From Owenweeksia sp964619125 (lineage in GTDB: Bacteria > Bacteroidota > Bacteroidia > Flavobacteriales > Schleiferiaceae): 64,000 bases of DNA. The position numbers and the translations under genes were made by a program. Positions 57,331-64,000 of the stretch are shown one piece after another. Where the stretch lies: NCBI GenBank assembly GCA_964619125.1, contig CAZUCA010000008.1, positions 8,989 to 72,988 on the forward strand. Direction: 5' to 3'. Below the pieces are notes generated by a model. It ran no database searches. It was not told the origin of the DNA and saw nothing but the letters and a program-made list of their open reading frames with translations. Numbering within the stretch: the first letter of the stretch is position 1; each line of letters opens with the position of its first letter.

Positions 57331-58821
57331 ATGCGTATAGTTGCTCTGTTTTTGCTCTTGAGCTGGTATTTGCCACTCCAGGCCTCCCATATTGTGGGAG
57401 GTAACATTAGCGTGGAGCAAACAGGGCGAAACCAGTTTTTTATTGATGTAAGTATTTTCCGCGATTGCCGCCCCGCCACGGCCACCCTGGTTGATCCTCT
57501 GGAGGTAAGGGTTTTTAACCGTGCCGACACCTCCGATTACTATGTCCTTTTCCTCCCCCAGGTAGACACTATTAAGCCAAAACTGGGCGATAAGTGTTTT
57601 GAGCCCCCCAACCTCTGTGTGGAAGAATACCACCTGCAAGGCACTGTTAACCTGCCCGACAATCCAAACGGCTATATAGTGGTAGCCCATATTTGCTGTC
57701 GCAACTCCATCGTTCAGAATATCTTAAGTCCCAGCAATACGGGGATGACAATTACCACTGAAATCCCTGACCCGGCATTGCCTTTGGGCAATGACAGCCC
57801 CCAGCTGGGGCCCTTTCCTCAAAACGGTTTCTTTTGTGTAAATAACCTGCGCTCCCTGGATCTGTCCGCTACCGATATCGATGGGGACTCCCTCTACTAT
57901 GAGTTGGTAAACCCTTACACCTCCAGCGGTACTCAAACCGACCCCATTCCGGCCATACCACCTCCCCCATATAGCCCGGTAAACTGGGCGAGTGGCTTCG
58001 GCCGCTTTAACCCCATTCCGGCCAGCCCTCCGGTTTCACTTGATCCCCAAACGGGCGAATTACGGGTGAGGCCTACTCAGCTTGGCTTGTACGTGTTTGC
58101 CTATAAAGTGTCTGAATATCGCAATGGTGAATTTATCGGCTCCACCCGACGCGACCTGCAGGTGGAGGTATTGAACTGTATTATTAATCAATTGCCCGCC
58201 TTTACTGAACCCCAGGACAGCGTGATAACCTCAGTGGTAGGTGAGGAAATTTGCATTACAGTGGGCGCCAAAGACCCCAACCCGGCCGACACCTTAATAC
58301 TCACTTCCAATTATCAGGAGCTGATTGCATCAGCAGCCGGGGTACAAAATATTGAACTTGCTTTCAGAACTGACACCGGAACGGCCTCGGCAAAGGTCTG
58401 CTACATCCCCAGTTGCGCCGAAACCTTTAGCCAGCAACGGGTGAAAATAAACCTCAATCTAGTTTCTATCGGCTGCAGTGAGATTGATACTGTGCGAGGT
58501 AATTTCATTATCGATATTGAACCCCTGCCCGACCAGCTCGATGAATTGGTTCCCAATGTTTTTACGCCCAACGGCGATAACATTAACGACCGCTTCCGCC
58601 TGAAAGAAGAGCGGGTTTACCCTTGCACAGAAGAGCTCGAAATACGCATTTACAATCGCTGGGGCACTGAGGTATACCACAATAGCCTTAACGATACGCA
58701 GGGCTGGGATGGCAGGTATAATGGCGAACCGGTAGCGCAGGGTGTTTACTTTTTCACCATCAGCACCAACTACAACGACAGCCGCTTTCAATATAAAGGC
58801 TTTTTAACCCTCAGTCGCTAA
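57331..58821 (+). CDS. Type IX-secreted surface protein, short family member
   Basis: 496 residues from ATG 57331 (a TTG one codon earlier is possible). Signal peptide MRIVALFLLLSWYLPLQA, mature start SHIVGGNISVEQTGR. It shares the N-terminal architecture of the tandem proteins at 14656-22165: CCRNSIVQNILSPSNTG, NDSPQLGPF, DIDGDSLYYELV and STRRDLQVEVLNC. It lacks their middle region. Type B sorting domain from ~405: VPNVFTPNGDNINDRF, RIYNRWGTEVYH, QGWDGRYNGEPVAQGVYFFT. It shows the minimal form of the family: N-terminal domain, short linker and sorting domain. Confidence 0.87.
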   Translation: MRIVALFLLLSWYLPLQASHIVGGNISVEQTGRNQFFIDVSIFRDCRPATATLVDPLEVRVFNRADTSDYYVLFLPQVDTIKPKLGDKCFEPPNLCVEEYHLQGTVNLPDNPNGYIVVAHICCRNSIVQNILSPSNTGMTITTEIPDPALPLGNDSPQLGPFPQNGFFCVNNLRSLDLSATDIDGDSLYYELVNPYTSSGTQTDPIPAIPPPPYSPVNWASGFGRFNPIPASPPVSLDPQTGELRVRPTQLGLYVFAYKVSEYRNGEFIGSTRRDLQVEVLNCIINQLPAFTEPQDSVITSVVGEEICITVGAKDPNPADTLILTSNYQELIASAAGVQNIELAFRTDTGTASAKVCYIPSCAETFSQQRVKINLNLVSIGCSEIDTVRGNFIIDIEPLPDQLDELVPNVFTPNGDNINDRFRLKEERVYPCTEELEIRIYNRWGTEVYHNSLNDTQGWDGRYNGEPVAQGVYFFTISTNYNDSRFQYKGFLTLSR

Positions 58822-58850
58822 AAAAAAGGGCCGCAAAAAAATTGCGACCC
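58820..58850 (-). terminator. Terminator of DUF3078 gene
   Basis: Stem GGGCCGCAA (58828-58836) / TTGCGACCC (58842-58850), one mismatch, with an A-tract at 58820-58827 that is a U-tract on the minus strand. Overlaps the end of the convergent surface gene. Confidence 0.8.
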
Positions 58851-58886
58851 CTCGTAGTGGTTGATACTCTTAAATCATTGCCAGCA

Positions 58887-59801
58887 CTAGCCCTCTGTTT
58901 TTTTACGACTATCGCCAATCTGGTAGGTAATACCTACCCCCAGCACTTCCTTAAACTGGGTGCGGGGGCCATCGCCCTCACCGTCGTTATCCGTATCAAT
59001 ATTGATGTCGTGGTCATAAAGAACATTAAGGGAAAGATTGGCACTAATGGCACTGTTTACTTTCATAAACAGCAACATCTCGCCGGCCACATCAATGTAC
59101 TTGTAGTTGCCATCCAGGTAATTTGAATAAAGATTGAGGCTGGTTTGCAGGTCTACATTCTTCATAAGCGGGGTCTTGTAGATCATATCAATATAACCCC
59201 CAATCTCATAGCGGAAGGTGCTGCCGGTATCTACCCCAAACGCCCCCTGGTTCGAAAGCTTCTCATCCTGCACAAAGGTCATTTTAGAGGTAAGGGGCGA
59301 CAGAAAAGCGCTAAACTTTTTATTGGGCTTGTAGGTAAAGCCCAGCCCGGTAATCAGGTAGCCCGGTGCCATAAATGTAGAGATGCGCATGCTGTCTTCA
59401 CGCTGCCCCGGTTCGGAGTAGCCATCAGCAAACTGGGTTCTGAAATTCAGCAAGCCACTTATACTCCAGTGGTCACTAATGCTGCGATCGAGCCTTGACT
59501 TGAGCTCCAGCCGGTCGTCAGTTTTTATCAGCAGGCTGTCCTGTTTGTTGAGACCAAAGGCCACATCAAGTGTGTTCATCCAGGTCCAATCCCCACCGTC
59601 ATCATAGGCGGCAAAAAGACTGGCTAGGCCATTGCCCGCCAGTGAATTCACACCACCGGCTTGCCAATTACTGTAAGAGGCCTGGGTAAATTGAAGGCCA
59701 AAAAGACCACCTGATTTCCAGGCGGTATCACTGGGGTTATCTTGGGCGCCGGCATAAAAAATGCCTAATGACAACAGCAGACTAATCCCTATTCTTCTCA
59801 T
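58887..59801 (-). CDS. DUF3078 outer-membrane-type protein
   Basis: 304 residues. Signal peptide MRRIGISLLLSLGIFYAGAQ. The DUF3078 opening is clear: WKSGGLFGLQFTQASYSNWQ then AGGVNSLAGNGLAS. Beta-rich body (TWMNTLDVAFGLNKQDSLL, DHWSISGLLNFRTQFADGYS, YLITGLGFTYKPNKKFSAFL) suggests an outer-membrane barrel; the terminal residues are basic rather than aromatic (GDSRKKTEG). Function unknown. Probably cotranscribed with the enoyl-CoA hydratase gene 23 bp upstream. Confidence 0.88.
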   Translation of the reverse strand: MRRIGISLLLSLGIFYAGAQDNPSDTAWKSGGLFGLQFTQASYSNWQAGGVNSLAGNGLASLFAAYDDGGDWTWMNTLDVAFGLNKQDSLLIKTDDRLELKSRLDRSISDHWSISGLLNFRTQFADGYSEPGQREDSMRISTFMAPGYLITGLGFTYKPNKKFSAFLSPLTSKMTFVQDEKLSNQGAFGVDTGSTFRYEIGGYIDMIYKTPLMKNVDLQTSLNLYSNYLDGNYKYIDVAGEMLLFMKVNSAISANLSLNVLYDHDINIDTDNDGEGDGPRTQFKEVLGVGITYQIGDSRKKTEG

Positions 59802-59824
59802 GGTTGATTAGTTGAAACGGTTTA

Positions 59825-60598
59825 CTATTTTTTGTTCTTAAATGCCCGGATAGCATTCTTACTGAAATCCGAGAGCACCAGCTTACCGCTCATCTCGGCG
59901 CGTTTAGCCAGCAACTCATTCCAGTCTTCTGTGCCTTTCCAAAACACTTCCTTCAACAACCGCATCGCCTCAGGGTTCGATGCCTTGAGTTTATTTACCA
60001 GCTGATCGATTGCCTCGTCCATCTCAGCCGCTGAATCAAAAAGGTGATTGTACAAGCCCCGCTGGTGTGCCCATTCGGCACTGCGCCATTCGGTGGCATT
60101 AATGGCCAGTTCACTCATACCGCTCAAACCAATCTTGCGCTCCACAGCCGGTCCCACCACGAATGGACCGATGCCCACTGCCAGCTCCGACAGTTTTACC
60201 GCCGCATGGGTGGTGGCAAAACAATAATCCACCGAAGAGGCAAGCCCTACTGCACCGCCTACCGCCTTACCCTGTACACGACCAATAATCAGTTTGGGGC
60301 ACTGACGCATAGCATTAATTACATTGGCAAAGCCGCTAAAGAACTGACGCCCGGTTTCAAAATCCTCGATAGCCACCAGCTCGTCAAACGAGGCTCCGGC
60401 GCCAAAGGCACGATCGCCATGTGATTTAAGGAGAATCAATACCACCTCATCCTCTTCGCCCGCCCGGCTAATGCTTTGCGCCAACTCGGCCAGCAACCGG
60501 CCCGGTAAAGAATTACTTAAAGGATGATAGAATTCGATGATGGCCAGGCCATCTTTTACTTCAGTTTGTACGTGTCCCTGATGAATTGCTTCAGACAT
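59825..60598 (-). CDS. Enoyl-CoA hydratase/isomerase family protein
   Basis: 257 residues of the crotonase fold. Visible: LAIIEFYHPLSNSLPGRLLA at the N-terminus, the oxyanion-hole region GDRAFGAGASFDELVAIEDF, IIGRVQGKAVGGAVGLASSV, and KLSELAVGIGPFVVGPAVER, which holds the conserved Glu. The second catalytic Glu seen in standard hydratases is not obvious, so isomerase or another crotonase reaction is possible. With PaaZ at the window end it may belong to aromatic or acyl-CoA degradation, but it is not adjacent to paa genes here. Confidence 0.88.
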   Translation of the reverse strand: MSEAIHQGHVQTEVKDGLAIIEFYHPLSNSLPGRLLAELAQSISRAGEEDEVVLILLKSHGDRAFGAGASFDELVAIEDFETGRQFFSGFANVINAMRQCPKLIIGRVQGKAVGGAVGLASSVDYCFATTHAAVKLSELAVGIGPFVVGPAVERKIGLSGMSELAINATEWRSAEWAHQRGLYNHLFDSAAEMDEAIDQLVNKLKASNPEAMRLLKEVFWKGTEDWNELLAKRAEMSGKLVLSDFSKNAIRAFKNKK

Positions 60599-60616
60599 AT
60601 TCTAAATTTTAGCGGT

Positions 60617-60624
60617 CAAAAGTA
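60617..60624 (-). promoter_or_regulatory. -7 promoter box of enoyl-CoA hydratase gene (TACTTTTG)
   Basis: Minus-strand TACTTTTG, exact match, 19 nt before the ATG at 60598, in the short gap after the CNNM gene stop. Confidence 0.5.
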
Positions 60625-60634
60625 AGGTTTTAGG

Positions 60635-61726
60635 CTAGTCCCGTTCCTTGTCGTGGCTGAACCTCTCGGAGGCCGGCAGGTCTTCCTCAAAAACCATCCC
60701 CAGGCGCTTGGCCCTCTCACGCCAGCGATGGCGGGCATATTCCTGCAGGTCCTCACGGTGGTCAAACTCATCCATTATTTCCATGCCCAATAGAGTCTCC
60801 AGCACATCCTCCATGGTTACCAGGCCAGCGGTTCCGCCAAACTCCTCCACTACCAGGGCAATGTGGGTGTTTTCACTGGTAAGGAAATTGTAGAGCTTAT
60901 ACAGACTTTGATGATCGGGCACCATAGCCAGGTCGCGCTTAATCTCAGTTAGTTTTACCTCAGTCTTTTTCTCACCCAGCAGTTTCATCACATCATGCTT
61001 ATGCACAAAGCCGGTGATATCGTCCTTGTTTTTACCATAAACCGGAATGCGACTGAAACGATAGAAATCATCCGCCTCAAAAAACTCCTGCACGCTAAGG
61101 TCCTCCCGGGCAGCGGTCATTACGGTTCGTGGGGTCATAATATCGCGCACTGACAGGGAGCGCAAACCAATCAGGTTTTTCAGGATACGGGCTTCTTCCG
61201 GGGCAAAAACACCTTCTTTCATTCCTATCTCAGCCAGGGCAACCACTTCGTTGCGATCAACCGATGGGGCCTCGCCCTTTTTAAAGATGCGGGTAATAAT
61301 CTGGGAGAGCAGTACCAGGGGGTACATAATGATGTTCAAAAATTGCAGGCTTTTGGTGGTGAAAAAAGCCAGTGACTTCCAGTATTGGGCACCAATGGTT
61401 TTGGGAATTAATTCTGAAAAAACCAGGATAAGCAGGGTGAGAATAGTGGAAATGATCCAGACCGCTACACTTTCAAATACCAGCCCGGCCTGGGCTCCCA
61501 CTCCGGCTGCGCCTACGGTATGGGCAATGGTGTTTAGGGAGAGAATGGAGGCCAGGGGGCGGTCTACATCCTTTTTATAACCCAGGAGCTGTTTCGCCCA
61601 CTCTTTGTTCTCATTCATTTTGGCGTGAATGTAGGAGGGCGTAACACTTAACAACACCGCTTCCAGCACTGAACAGAAAAAAGAAACTACCAGTGCCAGC
61701 AGGAGGTAAAAAATCAATAATGCCAT
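60635..61726 (-). CDS. CNNM/HlyC-type membrane protein with CBS pair
   Basis: 363 residues. The DUF21/CNNM transmembrane domain covers ~1-170 (LLIFYLLLALVVSFFCSVLE, LASILSLNTIAHTVGAAGVG, LTLLILVFSELIPKTIGAQY). Two CBS motifs follow (SVRDIMTPRTVMTAAREDLS, YRFSRIPVYGKNKDDITGFV, LYKLYNFLTSENTHIALVVE, GTAGLVTMEDVLETLLG). The C-terminal CorC_HlyC domain present in longer relatives is missing: the chain ends about 40 residues after the second CBS. CNNM proteins handle magnesium or cobalt ions; the substrate is not determinable here. Confidence 0.9.
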   Translation of the reverse strand: MALLIFYLLLALVVSFFCSVLEAVLLSVTPSYIHAKMNENKEWAKQLLGYKKDVDRPLASILSLNTIAHTVGAAGVGAQAGLVFESVAVWIISTILTLLILVFSELIPKTIGAQYWKSLAFFTTKSLQFLNIIMYPLVLLSQIITRIFKKGEAPSVDRNEVVALAEIGMKEGVFAPEEARILKNLIGLRSLSVRDIMTPRTVMTAAREDLSVQEFFEADDFYRFSRIPVYGKNKDDITGFVHKHDVMKLLGEKKTEVKLTEIKRDLAMVPDHQSLYKLYNFLTSENTHIALVVEEFGGTAGLVTMEDVLETLLGMEIMDEFDHREDLQEYARHRWRERAKRLGMVFEEDLPASERFSHDKERD

Positions 61727-61802
61727 CTAAGGTTTTTGCTTCAAGTTATAGCATCGAAAGTAGCCCAAATGTTTGCCGCTGCAAAAGCTGCTCCCGGGGG
61801 AA

Positions 61803-62171
61803 TCAGTGCTTTTTCGCATCCTGGGGCCTGGCAGACCACTGCTTTTCGAAGATCTTACTCGACTTTACCTCACAGATCATGCTGTGATAGTAATCGTACC
61901 AGCTCCGGGCATTGCCTTTTGCCTCCCGGTGACCGCTATGCCGACGCCAATTGTCGATGCTTTCCTGGTTCTGCCAGTAACTGATAAAAATACCGCCATC
62001 GCTGCCTGAAACGGAACTGTAGCCCAAATAGCCGGGCTGCTTCTGAGCTTCGGCCATCATGCGCTCGTCCGTCTCCTGGTAGCCATCGAGCTGTGGCCCT
62101 TTACGGGAGATAAAAATCACGGCAAAATAAGGTGCTTCGGGCGGGCTGTCGTTCTTCCAGGTGGTAAGCAT
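61803..62171 (-). CDS. Antibiotic biosynthesis monooxygenase (ABM)-like protein
   Basis: 122 residues. Ferredoxin-like ABM pattern: YFAVIFISRKGPQLDGYQET, MAEAQKQPGYLGYSSVSGSD and GGIFISYWQNQESIDNWRRH followed by SWYDYYHSMICEV. The family includes small quinone or haem monooxygenases and many uncharacterised stress proteins. No cofactor site can be assigned. It stands alone between the CNNM gene and the GxxExxY element, which begins 50 bp upstream of its start. Confidence 0.82.
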   Translation of the reverse strand: MLTTWKNDSPPEAPYFAVIFISRKGPQLDGYQETDERMMAEAQKQPGYLGYSSVSGSDGGIFISYWQNQESIDNWRRHSGHREAKGNARSWYDYYHSMICEVKSSKIFEKQWSARPQDAKKH

Positions 62172-62220
62172 TTCTATAAATTAGCAGGTGAAGAATGTGC
62201 GCAAAGATCTAATAAATGTA

Positions 62221-62250
62221 GCCACGGATAACACCGATTGACACGGATTA
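62221..62250 (+). repeat. Left terminal inverted repeat
   Basis: Reads GCCACGGATAACACCGATTG then ACACGGATTA: three tandem units CCACGGATAA, CACCGATTGA and CACGGATTA. Pairs with 62707-62736. Confidence 0.75.
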
Positions 62251-62301
62251 GAAAGCCGAATACTTAGTAATAAATCGCCTCTCTTTACCTGGGCTCAGGC
62301 T

Positions 62302-62691
62302 TCAATACACCAAGCGCTTCCACACTAATGACTTGCGGCCAAAATTCACAATAAGCCCAACCTTCTTTCCTGACACCCTTAGGTAGTTTATACACTGGGC
62401 TATAAATTCATCGGCAATACCCTCCACCGCCTTCACCTCGAGAATCACCTGATCAAATGCCACAAAATCGGCATAGAACCGATGGGGAAGTTTTATGCCC
62501 TTGTAGTCAATTATATATTCCTTCTCCCGCTCAAAAGGAATATCTCTTTTCGAGAACTCATATTGCAAGGCATCTTTATACACTATTTCTAAAAACCCAT
62601 GCCCTAAATTACGGTGCACCTCCATACATACACCTATGATCTGATGGGTTTCCTGCTTCAGAAATAGTTGATCCGGGCTGGGGTTTGGCAT
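62302..62691 (-). CDS. GxxExxY family protein, PD-(D/E)xK nuclease-like
   Basis: 129 residues from ATG 62691 (MPNPSPDQLFLKQETHQIIG); the frame stays open upstream but crosses the inverted repeat and the paaZ terminator, so it is rejected. The family motif G-x-x-E-x-x-Y is G32-E35-Y38 in GHGFLEIVYKDAL. Asp75 in YADFV and Glu85-Val-Lys87 in LEVKAV fit the PD-(D/E)xK active-site spacing. The rest follows the family (AQCINYLRVSGKKVGLIVNF, ending KRLVY). Function unproven; nuclease action is predicted. The gene is framed by inverted repeats. Confidence 0.88.
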   Translation of the reverse strand: MPNPSPDQLFLKQETHQIIGVCMEVHRNLGHGFLEIVYKDALQYEFSKRDIPFEREKEYIIDYKGIKLPHRFYADFVAFDQVILEVKAVEGIADEFIAQCINYLRVSGKKVGLIVNFGRKSLVWKRLVY

Positions 62692-62706
62692 GCTGTAAAG
62701 AAAAAT

Positions 62707-62736
62707 TAATCTGTGCCAATCCGTGAAATCGGTGGC
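62707..62736 (-). repeat. Right terminal inverted repeat
   Basis: On the minus strand reads GCCACCGATTTCACGGATTG then GCACAGATTA, 24/30 identical to the left repeat. Its inner end is 15 bp from the GxxExxY start codon, so it may also contain the promoter. Confidence 0.75.
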
Positions 62737-62792
62737 CCCCTCTAAAGAAGAGCTTCGTTCCGGGCACTTGCTTAATTTACAAAAAACCCTAC

Positions 62793-62823
62793 AAAAAAAG
62801 GGAGAGCGTTCCGCCCTCCCTTT
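62793..62823 (-). terminator. Terminator of paaZ
   Basis: Stem AAAGGGAG (62797-62804) / CTCCCTTT (62816-62823), 11-nt loop, with the A-tract at 62793-62799 giving a U-tract on the minus strand, 30 bp past the paaZ stop. Confidence 0.85.
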
Positions 62824-62852
62824 AAAGTCATTATCTAAATGATGTTTAAATG

Positions 62853-64000
62853 CTAACTCTGATCCAGCTTTTTTACCATGGTAAGAATGGTAGCCAGGGC
62901 AACCGTTTCGCCTTCTTCGTCGTAAACATCCACGTTGAACTTCACGATACCCTTGGCGATGTCGTCCTCGCTGCGCTTCTCCTGGTTGATCTTTTCCTTC
63001 ACAGTAAACTTTACCCCGATGGTCATCCCCGGATAAACCGGCTTGGTAAAACGACATTCGTCAATACCGTAGTTGAGTAGCACCGGCCCTTTGCGGGGAT
63101 CCACGAACATGCCGGCCGCCTTGCTGAGAACGTAGTAACCGTGCGCTACCTTCCCTTCGAAGATGGTTCCTTCCAGCGAAGTGGCATCTACGTGCGCGTA
63201 GAAGTTGTCGCCACTCACCTGGGCAAAGCTGGCAATATCAGCATCGGTTACGGTATGGCGATGGGTGTAAACGGTATCACCTACCTTCAGCTCCTCAAAA
63301 TGCTGACGGAATACGTGCTTCTCCACCTCAGGGCGGCTGGCTCCGGGTTGGTACACCTGGGTAATTTCGGTGATTGAATCAGGGTGACCCTGGATGGCGG
63401 TGCGCTGCAGGTAGTGCAGAATTCCGCGCTTGCCTCCCATTTCCTCGCCACCGCCGGCGCGTCCGGGACCGCCGTGGGTAAGCAGCGGCATAGGCGACCC
63501 GTGACCGGTACTTTCCTTAGCCGATTTGGCGTTGAGCACCAGGATACGACCATGCATATGAGCCGCTTCCACCACAAACTCTCGCCCTATTTTATCATCA
63601 GCTGTTACGATGGTTGAAACCAGTGAGCCCTTACCCATATTGGCAATCTCTGCCGCCTGGGCCAAATCCTTATATGGCATCAGGCTTGAAACCGGCCCAA
63701 AGCACTCCACTTCATGAACATCCGTTTTGTTGAAAGGGTCGTCATTGCGGAAGAGGATGGGCGATACGAAAGCCCCTTTCTCGCGATCAGCATCAATCAC
63801 TTCATAATCGCGGATATCGCCATACACCACCTCCTGGCTTTTCTTAAGGCGCTCCACATTTTCCATCAGGCGCTCTACCTGCAGCTTCGAGGCCAGTGAA
63901 CCCATGCGTACCTCCTTGCTGCGCGGGTTACCAATGGTGGTTTTGGCCAAACGAGCGCTCAGGGCTTCCTGCACTGCATCCATTTTATCTTCAGGTACCA
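62853..64000 (-). CDS. paaZ: PaaZ, ring-opening hydrolase/dehydrogenase, C-terminal part
   Basis: The frame continues past the right edge (VPEDKMDAVQEALSARLAKT); 382 residues up to the stop are seen. The first ~205 are the end of an aldehyde dehydrogenase domain (VECFGPVSSLMPYKDLAQAA, STIVTADDKIGREFVVEAAH, LNAKSAKESTGHGSPMPLLT, GGGEEMGGKRGILHYLQRTA). The last ~150 are a MaoC-type hydratase (TVTDADIASFAQVSGDNFYA, HVD, FEGKVAHGYYVLSKAAG) whose Asp and His form the hydratase pair. Together they open and oxidise the oxepin-CoA ring in phenylacetate degradation. The dehydrogenase nucleophile is outside the window. Confidence 0.93.
   Translation of the reverse strand, partial: VPEDKMDAVQEALSARLAKTTIGNPRSKEVRMGSLASKLQVERLMENVERLKKSQEVVYGDIRDYEVIDADREKGAFVSPILFRNDDPFNKTDVHEVECFGPVSSLMPYKDLAQAAEIANMGKGSLVSTIVTADDKIGREFVVEAAHMHGRILVLNAKSAKESTGHGSPMPLLTHGGPGRAGGGEEMGGKRGILHYLQRTAIQGHPDSITEITQVYQPGASRPEVEKHVFRQHFEELKVGDTVYTHRHTVTDADIASFAQVSGDNFYAHVDATSLEGTIFEGKVAHGYYVLSKAAGMFVDPRKGPVLLNYGIDECRFTKPVYPGMTIGVKFTVKEKINQEKRSEDDIAKGIVKFNVDVYDEEGETVALATILTMVKKLDQS

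Larger units (their letters stand above)
62221..62736. mobile_element. Putative small element: GxxExxY gene in inverted repeats
   Basis: 516 bp bounded by 30-bp imperfect inverted repeats (62221-62250 and 62707-62736, 24 of 30 identical) that enclose one gene and little else: 15 bp on the start side, 51 bp on the stop side. Each terminal repeat is three copies of a CACGGATT-like unit with a period of about 10 bp. It lies in an intergenic gap between the paaZ terminator and the ABM gene. No target duplication is visible and no transposase is present, so mobility is inferred from structure. Confidence 0.5.

Noticed and set aside
58820..58850. Plus-strand terminator for the surface gene at 57331
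   Set aside because: The hairpin has its U-tract only when read on the minus strand, so it is assigned to the DUF3078 gene, though it may slow plus-strand polymerase.
62692..63057. N-terminal extension of the GxxExxY protein
   Set aside because: The extra 122 residues would be read through the inverted repeat, the paaZ terminator and the paaZ coding region in another frame; composition is Arg/Gly-biased and not family-like.

Overview
The window looks like a piece of a Bacteroidota chromosome, most likely from Flavobacteriia in the wide sense (Flavobacteriales or a Cryomorphaceae-like lineage). Four things point there: repeated start-proximal TAnnTTTG boxes, the Bacteroidota -7 promoter element, with few recognisable Shine-Dalgarno sites; at least five secreted proteins, all ending in or homologous to type B (gliding-motility type) sorting domains of the type IX secretion system; the family set HU-CCDC81/SPOR, DUF6427, DUF6341, DUF3078 and fused alpha/beta 2-oxoacid dehydrogenase E1; and a MutS2 without an Smr domain. 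No rRNA, tRNA, CRISPR array, prophage or classical IS element was seen. Gene density is high, with several convergent genes overlapping at their 3' ends.

Layout. 1-4.4 kb: a truncated secreted propeller-like protein, an ECF sigma factor overlapping its probable anti-sigma/beta-barrel partner, and an HU-CCDC81/SPOR envelope protein. 4.4-14.2 kb: housekeeping genes (acyl-CoA thioesterase, DUF6427/DUF6341/purD, DUF2254, gdhA, gatC-plsC, trpS, lepA). 14.6-22.2 kb: three tandem paralogous surface proteins of about 800 residues; the last two share 950 bp that differ at one base. 22.2-29.5 kb: a minus-strand envelope/lipid block, DUF177-rpmF-plsX-fabH-accB-accC, preceded by pepA-pdxA. 29.6-34.6 kb: a fourth surface protein, riboflavin synthase and a shortened DXS. 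34.7-41.3 kb: a complete RND efflux operon led by a TetR gene with a perfect 11-bp inverted repeat upstream. 41.4-53.6 kb: asnS, rpoN, a PAP2-like membrane protein, an outer-membrane barrel, lysS, mutS2, DUF819, an M28 peptidase and a spermidine-synthase-like protein. 53.7-64 kb: a YkuK-like protein, a 58-residue unknown, E1 alpha/beta, DUF2461, a fifth surface protein, DUF3078, enoyl-CoA hydratase, a CNNM-type protein, an ABM protein, a GxxExxY gene inside inverted repeats, and the C-terminal part of PaaZ.

How the genes fit together. Fatty-acid initiation (accB, accC, fabH), phospholipid entry (plsX, plsC) and translation (rpmF, gatC, trpS, asnS, lysS, lepA) dominate the core. The surface proteins share an N-terminal domain after the signal peptide and a C-terminal sorting domain, so they form one exported family with local duplication and homogenisation. 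Branched-chain oxoacid dehydrogenase, enoyl-CoA hydratase and PaaZ indicate acyl-CoA and aromatic catabolism.

The least explained object is at 62221-62736: a small PD-(D/E)xK-like gene framed by 30-bp imperfect inverted repeats that are themselves built from a 10-bp CACGGATT-type unit. It could be a small mobile or selfish element. Other points of interest are the near-identical surface-gene halves, a 20-bp sequence shared by two terminator regions, a likely frameshifted gene remnant before mutS2, and several promoters that would give leaderless transcripts.
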